Source: Moraxellaceae bacterium
GTDB taxonomy: Bacteria; Pseudomonadota; Gammaproteobacteria; Pseudomonadales; Moraxellaceae
DNA length: 64,000 nucleotides
Direction: 5' to 3'
NCBI GenBank assembly: GCA_029267635.1
Contig: JAJUIK010000002.1
Coordinates: 1-64,000 of the forward strand
Numbering within the stretch: position 1 is the first letter of the stretch; every line of letters begins with the position of its first letter. Of the stretch, positions 9,874 through 19,930 are shown in pieces. The notes under the pieces were generated by a model. The model worked only from the letters and a program-made list of their open reading frames with translations. It had not been told where the DNA came from and made no database searches. The position numbers and the translations under genes were made by a program.

Positions 9874-10554
9874 CTAGGCCTTCACCGCCATAAAACCCTG
9901 ATAGTTCATCACCTGCATATACGGCTGCACCCGATCAAATCCGGCTTCGCTGAGCTGCGTAGCATATTCTGCTGAAGAGACCAGTGCAAAATCATCTTCC
10001 AGACGTTCCAGCATTTTGCTGGTTTGTGCACTGGTTAAACCATTATGCTGACACAACAACTGCAAGGCACGTAACTGGTCTTGATGCTCTACCTCAGTCA
10101 GATCATAGGTCATCAGCAGCGCATTTTTTTTCAGGGTTTTGGCAATATCCTGGAAGAATTTCGGCTTTTCCTGATGCGGAACAAAATGCGCCACCAGAAT
10201 GGCAATCGCGGCGTCAAACTGCATGCCCTCATGCAGCACGGAGGTGTCTCCATGCAGAAAACGCACATGCTTCAGTTCATGCTGTTTGGCGATATCGTGT
10301 TTGGCTTTTTCCAGCATCGTGAGCGAAGGATCAATCGCAGTGAAACGCCAGCAGGGATGCTTTTGCAGCAAATACTGCAATTCATAACCGGTCCCACAGC
10401 CCACCACTAAAATATGCGGATGCATTTTATCTTCAAGGCGACTTTCCAAAATCGCATTGACCTGCTGGTGAATCAGTTCATAGCCTGGAATCAGTTTACG
10501 GATATGCTCATCATAGCCGTCCACCACTTTAGGATTCACAAAATCTTTTGCCAT
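9874..10554 (-). CDS. Class I SAM-dependent methyltransferase
   Basis: The 226-residue protein has a Rossmann-type SAM-binding motif I (ILVVGCGTGYELQYL, about 47-61), an acidic motif II (FTAIDPSL) and a motif III segment 'DAAIAILVAHFVP'. The opening YDEHIRKLIPGYELIH resembles that of CmoA-like enzymes, but the substrate cannot be told. It lies 60 bases downstream of bioB on the same strand and might be cotranscribed. It does not look like BioC by order or motif, so a role in biotin synthesis is not claimed. Confidence 0.75.
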   Translation of the reverse strand: MAKDFVNPKVVDGYDEHIRKLIPGYELIHQQVNAILESRLEDKMHPHILVVGCGTGYELQYLLQKHPCWRFTAIDPSLTMLEKAKHDIAKQHELKHVRFLHGDTSVLHEGMQFDAAIAILVAHFVPHQEKPKFFQDIAKTLKKNALLMTYDLTEVEHQDQLRALQLLCQHNGLTSAQTSKMLERLEDDFALVSSAEYATQLSEAGFDRVQPYMQVMNYQGFMAVKA

Positions 10555-10614
10555 TTTTATTGCTCTATTGCCTGGATTTTTCTAGATAAGTGATTAAAAA
10601 ATAATATCTTGTAT

Positions 10615-11616
10615 CTAAGCCATGGCGTCAACAGCAAGCTGAGAAATGGTCGGTCTAGCTTTTTCTACTTGCAATCCTAATTTTTTGAATAATTGCTGGT
10701 CCTGGCCTGCACCACTGTTTGGTGTGGTTAGCAGTTTTTCTCCCGAAAATAGCGAATTGGCACCGGCCATAAAGGCCAGGGCCTGATCTGAATCACTCAG
10801 CGATTCACGTCCAGCAGAAAGGCGGATATAACTTTGTGGCATCAGGATACGTGCCACTGCAATGGTGCGGATCCATTCTGTGACATCGAGTTTCTCCACC
10901 TCGGCCAGCGGTGTACCCTCAATGGGCACCAGCATGTTAATCGGCACGGATTCCGGATGAATCGGCAGTGTGGCTAGTTCATGTAACAGACCTATGCGGT
11001 CCTGATGGTTTTCACCCAAGCCAACAATGCCGCCACTACAAACTTTCAGTCCAGCCTGACGCACATGATCTAAAGTATTGAGGCGATCATCAAAACTGCG
11101 GGTGCTGATGATATGAGAATAATACTCACGTGAGGTATCCAGATTATGGTTGTAATAATCCAGTCCGGCATCTTTCAGGCGTTCCGCCTGTGATGCATTC
11201 AACATGCCCAAAGTCATACAGGTTTCCAGTCCGAGGGCTTTGACTTCTTTGACCATTTCCAGCACATACGGCATATCGCGTTCATGCGGATTACGCCAGC
11301 CTGCACCCATACAAAAGCGCGATGAACCGGAAGCTTTGGCGGCCTGGGCTTCCTGAATGACTTTTTCTACCGCAATGCGCTTTTCAGCTTCTAGCTTGGA
11401 ATCATAATGCGCAGATTGCGAACAGTACTTACAGTCTTCCGGGCATTTTCCAGTTTTAATCGACAGTAAAGTGCTGACCTGAATCTGATTCGGCTGGAAA
11501 TGTTCTCGATGCACCTGTTGTGCCTGAAACAGCAGATCCAGAAAAGGCTGTTCATAAAGTTTTTGGATTTCTTCACGTGTCCAGTCGTTACGTGTTCCAT
11601 TATTTTGGTGCTGCAT
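10615..11616 (-). CDS. bioB: Biotin synthase
   Basis: BioB is a radical-SAM enzyme that inserts sulfur into dethiobiotin. The SAM-cluster motif is present as Cys58, Cys62 and Cys65 (KCPEDCKYC), with the later 2Fe-2S ligand motif ETCMTLGML and the conserved RLSAGRE. I start it at 11616 (333 residues) because AAGGAAAG lies a few bases upstream of that ATG; the longer frame to 11658 adds 14 untypical residues. No other bio gene is in the window. As an iron-sulfur enzyme it depends on the Isc system at 57-62 kb. Confidence 0.93.
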   Translation of the reverse strand: MQHQNNGTRNDWTREEIQKLYEQPFLDLLFQAQQVHREHFQPNQIQVSTLLSIKTGKCPEDCKYCSQSAHYDSKLEAEKRIAVEKVIQEAQAAKASGSSRFCMGAGWRNPHERDMPYVLEMVKEVKALGLETCMTLGMLNASQAERLKDAGLDYYNHNLDTSREYYSHIISTRSFDDRLNTLDHVRQAGLKVCSGGIVGLGENHQDRIGLLHELATLPIHPESVPINMLVPIEGTPLAEVEKLDVTEWIRTIAVARILMPQSYIRLSAGRESLSDSDQALAFMAGANSLFSGEKLLTTPNSGAGQDQQLFKKLGLQVEKARPTISQLAVDAMA

Positions 11617-11661
11617 ATTCTTTCCTTGAATATTGATGATTCTGATCAAAATTTGCACTCC

Positions 11662-11698
11662 CCCTTTATTCCGTAGTGGTGACTACAGCAATAAAGGG
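11662..11698. repeat. Nested inverted repeat ahead of bioB
   Basis: CCCTTTAT (11662-11669) pairs with ATAAAGGG (11691-11698), enclosing a second stem GTAGT (11673-11677) with ACTAC (11682-11686). It lies between the acyl-CoA synthetase stop and the bioB start, in the likely bioB leader. It lacks a following T-run, so it is not an ordinary terminator. Confidence 0.6.
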
Positions 11699-11724
11699 AT
11701 CGTTCAAGAACGCTGGAGGCTGAG

Positions 11725-13413
11725 TTATGCCACCTCTTCCAGGTTCAGTTCCTTGCGCATCAATTCACGTAACTTGAATTTTTGTGCCTTGCCGGAAGTG
11801 GTCATCGGGAACTCGGTAAAGAAGCGTACATAACGTGGTACCTTATTGTGTGAGATATGCTCGGCACAATAACGGCGGATGCTTTCTTCAGTGCAGTTAT
11901 GATGTTCATGCAAGATAATGCAGGCACAGAGTTCTTCTCCATAGCGTGCATCCGGTACACCGACCACCTGTACATCGCTGACATCCGGATGGGTATAGAG
12001 GAAATCTTCGATTTCTTTCGGGAACAGGTTTTCACCGCCACGAATCACAATATCCTTGATCCGCCCTTTGATTTTGACAAAGCCTGCTTCATCCATTTCA
12101 GCGATATCACCGGTATGCATCCATTTCGCCACGTCGATAACTTCTTTGGTTTTGTCTTCGTCTTCCCAGTAACCCAGCATCACCGAATAGCCACGTACAC
12201 AGAGTTCGCCGAGTGTGCCCCGCGGCACCACTTTACCCTGCTCATCCACAATCTTGATTTCCAGATGCGGATGCACACGTCCGACCGTACCGACACGACA
12301 TTCTACTGAATCATCGATATGCGTCTGGGCACTCACCGGCGCGGTTTCAGTCATGCCATAGCAGATGGTAATTTCTGACATATGCATGCGTTCCATCACG
12401 CGCTGCATGATTTCACGTGGGCATGGGCTACCGGCCATAATACCGGTACGCAAGCTGGACAGATCGAACTCGTCAAAGCGTTCCTGCTCCAAAATGGCAA
12501 TAAACATGGTCGGAACGCCATAGGCCGCCGTACATTTTTCTTGCTGAATGGTTTTCAGGGTTTCCAGCGGATTAAACACCGCCGCCGGATAAACCATGGT
12601 CGAACCATGGGTCAGACAGGCCAAGTTGCCCATCACCATACCAAAGCAGTGGAATAGCGGTACAGAAATACAGACACGATCCTGTGGGCTAAGATGAATC
12701 GCTTCACCGACAAAATAACCATTATTCAAAATGTTATTGTGGGTGAGCATGGTGCCTTTCGGATTACCGGTGGTGCCGGAAGTGAACTGGATATTGATGG
12801 TTTCATCAAATTGCAGTTCATTGGCAATACTGGCCAGCTCATCAAGCTGCTTCTGGTTTGGGGTGACCAGCAGGTCATCAAAGCGATGGATACCTGGATG
12901 TTCCTGCTGGTCAATCTTGATCACATGTTTGAGATGCGGAAGGCGTTCTGAAAACAGTACTTTATTGGCTGCATGTGGCAACTCGGGTGCCAGTTTGGTC
13001 AGAATCGCCTGATAATCGGTGCTTTTAAATTGCGAATCAATGACCAGTCCTTTACACGACACTTTGTTCAGCACATATTCCAGCTCATTGCTTTTATAAG
13101 CAGGATTTAAGTTGACCAAAATAATACCGGCTTTGAAAGCCGCAAACTGGGTAATCGTCCATTCCACACAATTGGGAGACCAAATCGCCAGACGGTCTCC
13201 TTTACGTAGTCCTAATTTGAGCAGACTACAAGCAAAGGCGTTCACCTGTGCCTGCAACTCCTGATAGGTCAAACGCTTATTCTGGTGCACGCTCACCACT
13301 GCATCGTTTTGCGCGTACTGCTGACAAGCCTGATCGAACTTCTCACCAATGGTCATACCCAATAAAGGCTGACTGCTTGCACCGTAGGCGTAACTTAAGC
13401 GTAATTGTGTCAT
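11725..13413 (-). CDS. AMP-dependent acyl-CoA synthetase
   Basis: This ANL-superfamily enzyme activates a carboxylic acid to its CoA thioester with ATP. The P-loop is FTSGTTGNPKGTMLTHNN (near 205), followed by YGMTETAP, then the hinge MHTGDIAEMDEAGFVKIKGR and the adenylation lysine in MTTSGKAQKFKLRE at the C-terminus. All signature motifs are intact in 562 residues, so it is probably active on medium- or branched-chain acids. It is divergent from the leucine degradation operon, with the TetR gene between, which suggests it activates isovalerate or similar acids for that pathway. This is inference from position only. Confidence 0.85.
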   Translation of the reverse strand: MTQLRLSYAYGASSQPLLGMTIGEKFDQACQQYAQNDAVVSVHQNKRLTYQELQAQVNAFACSLLKLGLRKGDRLAIWSPNCVEWTITQFAAFKAGIILVNLNPAYKSNELEYVLNKVSCKGLVIDSQFKSTDYQAILTKLAPELPHAANKVLFSERLPHLKHVIKIDQQEHPGIHRFDDLLVTPNQKQLDELASIANELQFDETINIQFTSGTTGNPKGTMLTHNNILNNGYFVGEAIHLSPQDRVCISVPLFHCFGMVMGNLACLTHGSTMVYPAAVFNPLETLKTIQQEKCTAAYGVPTMFIAILEQERFDEFDLSSLRTGIMAGSPCPREIMQRVMERMHMSEITICYGMTETAPVSAQTHIDDSVECRVGTVGRVHPHLEIKIVDEQGKVVPRGTLGELCVRGYSVMLGYWEDEDKTKEVIDVAKWMHTGDIAEMDEAGFVKIKGRIKDIVIRGGENLFPKEIEDFLYTHPDVSDVQVVGVPDARYGEELCACIILHEHHNCTEESIRRYCAEHISHNKVPRYVRFFTEFPMTTSGKAQKFKLRELMRKELNLEEVA

Positions 13414-13518
13414 TGAATCACTCTCCTTGATTCTTTGTAATTCTGTTTTTTTACTGCACTTTAATTTTTTTGTTGTCGTGACTATCTTCCAAACAGTCGC
13501 AAATCCCTTTTGTGCTGG

Positions 13519-14154
13519 TTAAATCGAATTTTCCTCCTGTACGCTGACTGCATTTACACAAAAATCGGCGATCTGTTTTACAAAATAATCCCTGTAAGAC
13601 GGATCAAACATCACATTACGAGAAGGATTCAAAGGTTCAATCACCACAAAAGTCATGGCACCGACCACGCATAAAGCTGCGGTGTTTAAATCCTCAAATC
13701 CGAACTCACCGGTCACTTTCCCTTCGGCAAGAATCTCTTTAATGCTCTGCTTAATGATCTGCTTACTACGAAAACGCTCATGTTCAATTGCCGGATCAAC
13801 TGGCTCGAACATGAGTGAATACGATAGTTGAGGGCTATTCAATGCACGTTTCACAAACGCCGTTACTGCCTTGTGCAATTTCTGTTTCGGTGCCAGCGGT
13901 CCCGTCGCGATGGCATTAATAATCTGCACCTCGAGGGTAATCGCATCCGATAACACTTCAATCAGCACTTGGCTTTTGTTTTCAAAGTAACGGTATACCA
14001 AACCACTGGAGACTCCAGCACGTTCAGCAATCGCTTGGATCTGTGCATCCTTGAATCCTCCTTGAGCAATCAATTCACGCGCAGACTGCAAAATAGCTTT
14101 GCGATTCTGCTCCATTCTTTCTTGCATCAATGACGATCGTTTATAGCTGCTCAT
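13519..14154 (-). CDS. TetR-family repressor beside the leucine cassette
   Basis: The 211-residue protein has a TetR helix-turn-helix at about 14-65 ('AIAERAGVSSGLVYRYFENK') and a helical ligand domain. It is divergent from liuA and lies 105 bases upstream of the acyl-CoA synthetase gene on the same strand. Position suggests it controls both directions, probably answering to an acyl-CoA. In Pseudomonas the corresponding liu operon is controlled by a MerR-type LiuR, so this is a different regulator type for the same pathway. The ligand is unknown. Confidence 0.85.
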   Translation of the reverse strand: MSSYKRSSLMQERMEQNRKAILQSARELIAQGGFKDAQIQAIAERAGVSSGLVYRYFENKSQVLIEVLSDAITLEVQIINAIATGPLAPKQKLHKAVTAFVKRALNSPQLSYSLMFEPVDPAIEHERFRSKQIIKQSIKEILAEGKVTGEFGFEDLNTAALCVVGAMTFVVIEPLNPSRNVMFDPSYRDYFVKQIADFCVNAVSVQEENSI

Positions 14155-14173
14155 AGCTTATTCTCAACTAGCT

Positions 14174-14195
14174 AAAATGAATTGTAAATCATTTT
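14174..14195. promoter_or_regulatory. Putative TetR operator
   Basis: AAAATGA (14174-14180) and TCATTTT (14189-14195) form a perfect 7-bp inverted repeat with an 8-base spacer in the divergent tetR-liuA promoter region. It is the best operator candidate there. Binding is inferred. Confidence 0.5.
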
Positions 14196-14206
14196 GTGAA
14201 TTTTAG

Positions 14207-14235
14207 TTCACTTTTTCAAAAAAAATATGTATTGT
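14207..14235 (+). promoter_or_regulatory. Predicted promoter of the leucine degradation operon
   Basis: A -35 TTCACT (14207-14212) and a -10 TATTGT (14230-14235) are 17 bases apart. The ATG at 14227 overlaps the -10, which argues that translation starts downstream. Confidence 0.5.
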
Positions 14236-14298
14236 AAAAATCAAGCACAACAAAAATGCTTATGGACAACAAATATAACCCCCAGGATGAATCAAGAA

Positions 14299-15471
14299 AT
14301 GAATCTAAAAAGCTTAAATTTCGGTCTCGATGAAACATTAATCGCGCTTCGTGATTCGGTTTCTGCTTTCTGCGCAAAGGAAATTGCACCGATCGCCCGC
14401 CAAGTGGATCATGACAACCTGTTCCCGGCTCACCTCTGGAAAAAATTTGGTGACATGGGATTACTCGGTATGACCGTCAGCGAAGAGTATGGCGGCACCA
14501 ACCTGGGTTATTTGGCCCATATTATTGTGATGCAGGAAATTTCCCGTGCATCTGCTGCGATTGCCTTGTCTTACGGTGCGCATTCTAACCTATGTGTGAA
14601 CCAAATTAACCGAAATGGTAATGAAGAACAGAAACAACGTTTCCTGCCGAAACTGGTTTCTGGTGAATACGTGGGTGCACTTGCGATGTCTGAACCGAAT
14701 GCAGGTTCCGATGTGGTCAGCATGAAACTGCGTGCCGAGCAAAAAGGCGACAAATTTATCCTGAACGGCTCGAAAATGTGGATCACCAATGGCGGTGATG
14801 CCGATGTATTGGTGATGTATGCCAAAACCGACATCAATGCGGGTCCGAAAGGCATTACTGCCTTCCTGATCGAAAAAGACATGCCGGGCTTTAGCCACGG
14901 TTCACACCTCGACAAACTCGGCATGCGTGGTTCGAATACCTATCCCCTGTTCTTCGATAATGTTGAAGTGCCAATGGAAAACGTCCTGGGTGGTATCGGT
15001 AATGGCGTGAAAGTGCTGATGAGTGGTCTGGATTATGAACGTGCCGTATTAAGTGCAGGTCCACTGGGCATCATGGATGCGTGTATGGATGAAGTGATTC
15101 CTTACATTCACGACCGCAAACAGTTTGGTCAAGCCCTCGGTGAATTCCAGTTGATGCAAGGCAAGATTGCCGACATGTACTCGACCTGGTTGGCGTGTAA
15201 AGCTTTGGTTTACGCGGTAGGTGCAGCCTGTGACCAAGTCGATCATGACCGTGGTCTGCGTAAAGATGCGGCCAGTGCAATCTTATATGCAGCTGAAAAA
15301 GCCACCTGGATGGCAGGTGAAGCAATCCAGACCTTGGGCGGTAATGGGTATATCAATGAGTACAATACCGGCCGTCTCTGGCGTGATGCCAAACTGTACG
15401 AAATTGGTGCCGGCACTTCCGAGATTCGTCGTATGCTGATTGGCCGTGAAATTTTCAATGAAACTGCTTAA
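14299..15471 (+). CDS. liuA: Isovaleryl-CoA dehydrogenase
   Basis: LiuA oxidises isovaleryl-CoA to 3-methylcrotonyl-CoA, passing electrons to ETF and then to ETF-QO (left edge). It has the acyl-CoA dehydrogenase FAD/substrate motifs [13 protein letters not shown] and [10 protein letters not shown]. The catalytic Glu247 in [15 protein letters not shown] sits in the position typical of isovaleryl-CoA dehydrogenases rather than near the C-terminus. Start 14299 gives 390 residues beginning [13 protein letters not shown], the family N-terminus. The upstream ATG at 14227 lies inside the promoter, and the one at 14287 adds only 4 residues. It is the first gene of a tightly packed operon. Confidence 0.92.
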   Translation: MNLKSLNFGLDETLIALRDSVSAFCAKEIAPIARQVDHDNLFPAHLWKKFGDMGLLGMTVSEEYGGTNLGYLAHIIVMQEISRASAAIALSYGAHSNLCVNQINRNGNEEQKQRFLPKLVSGEYVGALAMSEPNAGSDVVSMKLRAEQKGDKFILNGSKMWITNGGDADVLVMYAKTDINAGPKGITAFLIEKDMPGFSHGSHLDKLGMRGSNTYPLFFDNVEVPMENVLGGIGNGVKVLMSGLDYERAVLSAGPLGIMDACMDEVIPYIHDRKQFGQALGEFQLMQGKIADMYSTWLACKALVYAVGAACDQVDHDRGLRKDAASAILYAAEKATWMAGEAIQTLGGNGYINEYNTGRLWRDAKLYEIGAGTSEIRRMLIGREIFNETA

Positions 15472-15508
15472 TTCCAGATAATAACGAACATAACAAGGAA
15501 GTTTCTCT

Positions 15509-17110
15509 ATGAATCAATTACAAAGCAAAATAAATATTCGAAGCGAAGACTTCAAAACCAACCAACAAGCCATGCAGACGCTGGTGGATGACCTGAAAAA
15601 TGTTGCGCAGAAAGTCGCGTTGGGTGGTGGCGAAGTCGCCCGTGAAAAACATCTGGCACGTGGCAAACTGTTACCGCGTGAGCGTATTGATCATTTAATC
15701 GACCCAGGCACGGCATTTCTGGAAATTGGTCAGCTGGCGGCTTATAAAGTGTATCAGGATGATGTGCCTGCTGCTGGCGTAATCGCCGGCGTGGGTCAGG
15801 TCCATGGCATCACCTGCATGATCGTAGCCAATGATGCCACGGTCAAAGGCGGCACCTACTACCCAATGACCGTGAAAAAACATTTACGTGCACAGGAAAT
15901 TGCCGAACAGAACCACCTACCATGTATTTATCTGGTCGATTCAGGCGGTGCTTACCTGCCGCTGCAGGATGAAGTGTTCCCGGATCGGGATCATTTCGGC
16001 CGCATTTTCTACAATCAGGCGCGTATGTCAAGCCAGGGCATCGCCCAGATCGCCGTGGTGATGGGCAGCTGTACTGCGGGTGGTGCTTATGTGCCTGCGA
16101 TGTCGGACGAAACCATTATTGTGCGCAATCAGGGCACGATTTTCCTTGGTGGCCCGCCATTGGTGAAAGCCGCGACCGGTGAAGTAGTTAGCAGTGAAGA
16201 TCTCGGTGGTGGTGATGTGCACACCCGTCTTTCCGGTGTAGCGGATTATCTGGCGGAAAATGACCAGCATGCGATTGCGATTGCACGTAATGTGGTGGCC
16301 AATCTGAATAAGAAACGTCAGCAACTGGATGAAAACATCGAAGCGCCACTCTACGATGCCAAAGAACTGTATGGTGTGGTGCCAAGCGATGCACGTAAAC
16401 CGTTTGATGTACGTGAAGTGATTGCACGCATTGTGGATGGTTCACGTTTTGACGAATTTAAAGCCCGTTTTGGCTCAACCCTAGTGACTGGCTTTGCCTC
16501 TTTATATGGCATGCCGGTGGGGATTATTGCCAACAATGGCATCCTGTTCGCGGAATCCGCACAAAAAGGTGCCCATTTTATTGAACTGTGCACCCAGCGC
16601 AATATTCCATTGCTATTCATTCAGAACATTACCGGCTTTATGGTCGGTCGTCAGTATGAAAATGAAGGCATTGCCAAGCATGGCGCCAAACTGGTGATGG
16701 CCGTCGCCAATGCCAATGTGCCAAAGCTGACCCTAATCATTGGTGGTTCGTTTGGTGCCGGTAACTATGGCATGTGCGGTCGCGCCTACTCGCCACGTTT
16801 CTTGTGGACCTGGCCAAACTCGCGTATTTCAGTGATGGGTGGTGAACAGGCCGCGAGCGTTCTTTCTACTTTAAAACGTGATCAGATTGAGCAGCGCGGC
16901 GAAAGCTGGTCAGCCGAACAGGAAGACCAGTTTAAACAGCCGTTCCGTGATCAGTTTGAAAAACAGGGACATCCATATTATGCCTCTGCCCGCCTGTGGG
17001 ATGACGGCGTGATCGACCCGGCACAAACCCGTCAAGTGCTCGGTTTAAGTCTGGCAGCAGCCTTGAATGCGCCTATCCAGCCAACCAAATTCGGCGTGTT
17101 CCGCATGTAA
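15509..17110 (+). CDS. liuB: Methylcrotonyl-CoA carboxylase, carboxyltransferase subunit
   Basis: LiuB moves CO2 from carboxybiotin on LiuD to 3-methylcrotonyl-CoA, giving 3-methylglutaconyl-CoA. The 533 residues have the normal beta-subunit size. Acyl-CoA carboxyltransferase motifs include the [15 protein letters not shown] segment in the N-terminal half and [20 protein letters not shown] in the C-terminal half. It follows liuA by 37 bases with an AAGGAA ribosome binding site and pairs with liuD, two genes on. Confidence 0.95.
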   Translation: MNQLQSKINIRSEDFKTNQQAMQTLVDDLKNVAQKVALGGGEVAREKHLARGKLLPRERIDHLIDPGTAFLEIGQLAAYKVYQDDVPAAGVIAGVGQVHGITCMIVANDATVKGGTYYPMTVKKHLRAQEIAEQNHLPCIYLVDSGGAYLPLQDEVFPDRDHFGRIFYNQARMSSQGIAQIAVVMGSCTAGGAYVPAMSDETIIVRNQGTIFLGGPPLVKAATGEVVSSEDLGGGDVHTRLSGVADYLAENDQHAIAIARNVVANLNKKRQQLDENIEAPLYDAKELYGVVPSDARKPFDVREVIARIVDGSRFDEFKARFGSTLVTGFASLYGMPVGIIANNGILFAESAQKGAHFIELCTQRNIPLLFIQNITGFMVGRQYENEGIAKHGAKLVMAVANANVPKLTLIIGGSFGAGNYGMCGRAYSPRFLWTWPNSRISVMGGEQAASVLSTLKRDQIEQRGESWSAEQEDQFKQPFRDQFEKQGHPYYASARLWDDGVIDPAQTRQVLGLSLAAALNAPIQPTKFGVFRM

Positions 17111-17120
17111 GAGGTGCAAC

Positions 17121-17915
17121 ATGAGCTATCAATTTTTACAACTCGAACAGCGCGACCAAGTAGTCTATGTCTGGCTGAACCGTCCGGAACTACACAATGC
17201 CTTCAATACTCAGGTGATTGAAGAACTGTATGACTGTTTTACCCAGTTGAATGAGCGTGAGGATGTGCGTGTGGTGATTCTGGCGGGTCGTGGTAAAAGT
17301 TTCTCTGCGGGCGCTGATCTGAACTGGATGAAACAAGCAGGCCAAGCCTCACAAGCAGAAAATGAAGCGGATGCCTTGAAACTGGCCAATATGCTGCATA
17401 GTTTGGCGACTCTGAAACAGCCAACCATCGCCCGCGTGCAAGGCATCGCGTTTGGTGGTGGTATGGGCTTGGCCTCTGCCTGTGATATCTGTATCACCAG
17501 TAGCGATGCCAAGTTTGCCACTTCCGAAGTACGCTTAGGTCTCGCGCCTTCAACCATCAGCCCGTATGTGATCCGTGCCATTGGGGCACGTCAGGCGTCG
17601 CGTTATTTCCTGACCGCGGAACGCATTTCAGCACAACAGGCGCTGAATATCGGTTTGGCGCATGAAATCGCGCCAGTGGAAGAACTGGATCAAAAAGTCG
17701 ATGAGATTGTGCAGGTGCTGCTACTGGGTGGCCCGGATGCACAAGCGGCTTCGAAACAGCTGATCCAGTTGGTCGATCAAAATGAATTGACAGCGGAACT
17801 GCGTTTACAGACTGCACAGCATATTGCCCATGTACGCCAAGGATCTGAGGCGAAAGATGGCTTGAATGCCTTTTTAAACAAACACAGCCCGGCGTGGATT
17901 CATCCATCGGCATAA
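17121..17915 (+). CDS. liuC: Methylglutaconyl-CoA hydratase (enoyl-CoA hydratase family)
   Basis: LiuC hydrates 3-methylglutaconyl-CoA to HMG-CoA. The crotonase fold is shown by the oxyanion-hole segments GKSFSAGADLNWM (about 59-71) and GIAFGGGMGLASACD (about 108-122). I start it at ATG 17121, behind a GAGGTG ribosome binding site, giving 264 residues; the frame runs open to 17067 but that part overlaps liuB. By motif alone it could be a general enoyl-CoA hydratase, and the assignment rests on its place between the two carboxylase subunits. Confidence 0.9.
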   Translation: MSYQFLQLEQRDQVVYVWLNRPELHNAFNTQVIEELYDCFTQLNEREDVRVVILAGRGKSFSAGADLNWMKQAGQASQAENEADALKLANMLHSLATLKQPTIARVQGIAFGGGMGLASACDICITSSDAKFATSEVRLGLAPSTISPYVIRAIGARQASRYFLTAERISAQQALNIGLAHEIAPVEELDQKVDEIVQVLLLGGPDAQAASKQLIQLVDQNELTAELRLQTAQHIAHVRQGSEAKDGLNAFLNKHSPAWIHPSA

Positions 17916-17935
17916 CAACAATAAGGAATAAGGAT

Positions 17936-19930
17936 ATGTTTGAGAAAATTTTAATTGCCAACCGTGGTGAAATTGCCTGCCGTGTCATCCGTACCGCGAA
18001 AAAGCTCGGCATTGCTACGGTGGCCGTCTATTCCGATGCCGATGCGCAATCACAACATGTCAAACTGGCCGATGAAGCCGTGCATATTGGACAGGCACCT
18101 GCGGCACAAAGTTACCTGCAAATGGATCGCATCATTCAGGCCGCACTGGATACCGGTGCCCAAGCGATCCATCCGGGTTACGGCTTTCTGTCTGAAAATG
18201 ACCAGTTCGCTTTGGCTTGTGAAAAGAACAACATTGTCTTTATTGGCCCACCTGTAGAAGCCATTTTGGCCATGGGTCTGAAAGCCACTTCCAAAGCCCT
18301 GATGGAAAAAGCCGGTGTACCGTTAACCCCAGGTTATCACGGCGAAAATCAGGATACCGCTTTCCTGAAAGAACAGGCAGATCGTATCGGCTATCCGGTT
18401 CTGATCAAAGCCAGTGCCGGTGGTGGTGGTAAAGGCATGCGTCTGGTCGAACGCGCCGAAGATTTTCTTAGCTCCCTGTCCTCTTGTAAGAGTGAAGCAA
18501 AATCCAGCTTTGGTAATGATGACGTTTTAATTGAACGTTATGTGATTCAGCCACGTCATATTGAAGTACAGGTGTTTGGCGACACGCACGGCAACTATGT
18601 GCATCTGTTTGAACGTGATTGTTCTGTACAGCGCCGTCACCAGAAAGTGCTGGAAGAAGCCCCTGCACCACAAATGCCCGCGCATAAACTGGATGCCATG
18701 CGTCAGGCCGCGATTGATGCTGCGCGTGCGGTGAATTATGTCGGCGCCGGTACGGTAGAGTTCATTGTGGAGCAAGACGGTACCGCCTACTTCATGGAAA
18801 TGAACACCCGCTTGCAAGTCGAGCATCCAGTGACTGAAATGATCACTGGTGAGGATTTGGTAGAGTGGCAATTGCGTGTGGCCTTTGGTGAACCATTGCC
18901 AAAACAGCAGGACGAATTGCAGATTCATGGCCATGCCATTGAAGCGCGTGTCTATGCCGAAGAACCGGAAAAAGGTTTCTTGCCTGCGATTGGCAAAATC
19001 AGTTATCTGCACTATCCGGCTCAGAATGCTGCGGTACGTGTCGATAGCGGCATTGTCGAAGGTGATGAAATCAGCACCTATTATGACCCGATGATTGCCA
19101 AGTTGATTGTCTGGGGCAAAAACCGTGAAGCTGCACTGGTTCAGATGCACCATGCCTTAGGCCAGTTCCATGTCGAAGGTTTGGGCAACAACATTGCCTT
19201 CCTGGATCGTCTGGTGCTTTGCGACTCATTCAAACAGGCCAAACTCGATACCAACCTGATCCAGCGCGAACATGATTTTCTGTTCCAGAATGAACAGCAA
19301 CTGGATGCCAAACTGGTGGTCTCTGCGGCGTTTATCGAACTGTTAACCCTGCTTGAGAAAAATACCCAGCAAGTTTCCGCAGTTTGGCAGGCACAACCGC
19401 TATGGCGCCTGAATATTCGCAGCCAGTACAGTATCGAGCTGACATATGGTGCTGAACTGCTGAAGGTACAGTTCACCGCTGAAGAACACGGGTTTACTGC
19501 CCAGTATCAGGAAAACACCTATCGTGTTGCAGGCGAGTTGCTGGATCAAAATACCGCACATGTGCATCTGGGTGCACAGCAGCAGAAACTGGCCTTCAGC
19601 CAGCAGCAACAGCGCATTACCCTGTTCCAATCCGGTCAGAGCTACAAGTTTGACTACATTGATCCAGACTATGCACAGGAAGACAGCAGCACTGCCGACA
19701 GCAACCTGAAAGCGCCAATGCCGGGCGTGATCACCCAGGTACTGTTTGCGCCAAACGCCCAGGTAAAAAAAGATGAAGTACTGATGACGCTGGAAGCCAT
19801 GAAAATCGAATACTCGATTCGTGCACCGAGTGACGGCATCATCGCCTCTTCTTACTTCCAGGCCGGTGACCAGGTCAAAGCCGGTGATGAACTGGTGGAA
19901 TTCCAGCCTTTTGAGGAGGCGGTGGCATGA
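17936..19930 (+). CDS. liuD: Methylcrotonyl-CoA carboxylase, biotin carboxylase/carrier subunit
   Basis: LiuD carboxylates its own biotin with ATP and bicarbonate. Domains in order are biotin carboxylase (1-450; FEKILIANRGEIACRVI, glycine-rich SAGGGGKGMRLV, EMNTRLQVEHPVTEM), a linker/BT region, and a C-terminal biotinyl domain with the biotin-accepting Lys623 in LEAMKIEYS. Start 17936 follows an ATAAGGA site and gives 664 residues; upstream in-frame codons lie over the liuC end. It overlaps liuE by four bases (ATGA), suggesting coupled translation. It needs biotin from BioB. Confidence 0.95.
   Translation: MFEKILIANRGEIACRVIRTAKKLGIATVAVYSDADAQSQHVKLADEAVHIGQAPAAQSYLQMDRIIQAALDTGAQAIHPGYGFLSENDQFALACEKNNIVFIGPPVEAILAMGLKATSKALMEKAGVPLTPGYHGENQDTAFLKEQADRIGYPVLIKASAGGGGKGMRLVERAEDFLSSLSSCKSEAKSSFGNDDVLIERYVIQPRHIEVQVFGDTHGNYVHLFERDCSVQRRHQKVLEEAPAPQMPAHKLDAMRQAAIDAARAVNYVGAGTVEFIVEQDGTAYFMEMNTRLQVEHPVTEMITGEDLVEWQLRVAFGEPLPKQQDELQIHGHAIEARVYAEEPEKGFLPAIGKISYLHYPAQNAAVRVDSGIVEGDEISTYYDPMIAKLIVWGKNREAALVQMHHALGQFHVEGLGNNIAFLDRLVLCDSFKQAKLDTNLIQREHDFLFQNEQQLDAKLVVSAAFIELLTLLEKNTQQVSAVWQAQPLWRLNIRSQYSIELTYGAELLKVQFTAEEHGFTAQYQENTYRVAGELLDQNTAHVHLGAQQQKLAFSQQQQRITLFQSGQSYKFDYIDPDYAQEDSSTADSNLKAPMPGVITQVLFAPNAQVKKDEVLMTLEAMKIEYSIRAPSDGIIASSYFQAGDQVKAGDELVEFQPFEEAVA

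Noticed and set aside
14227..14298. Longer liuA start at the ATG at 14227
   Set aside because: This ATG lies within the predicted -10 region, and the 24 extra residues do not belong to the acyl-CoA dehydrogenase N-terminus.
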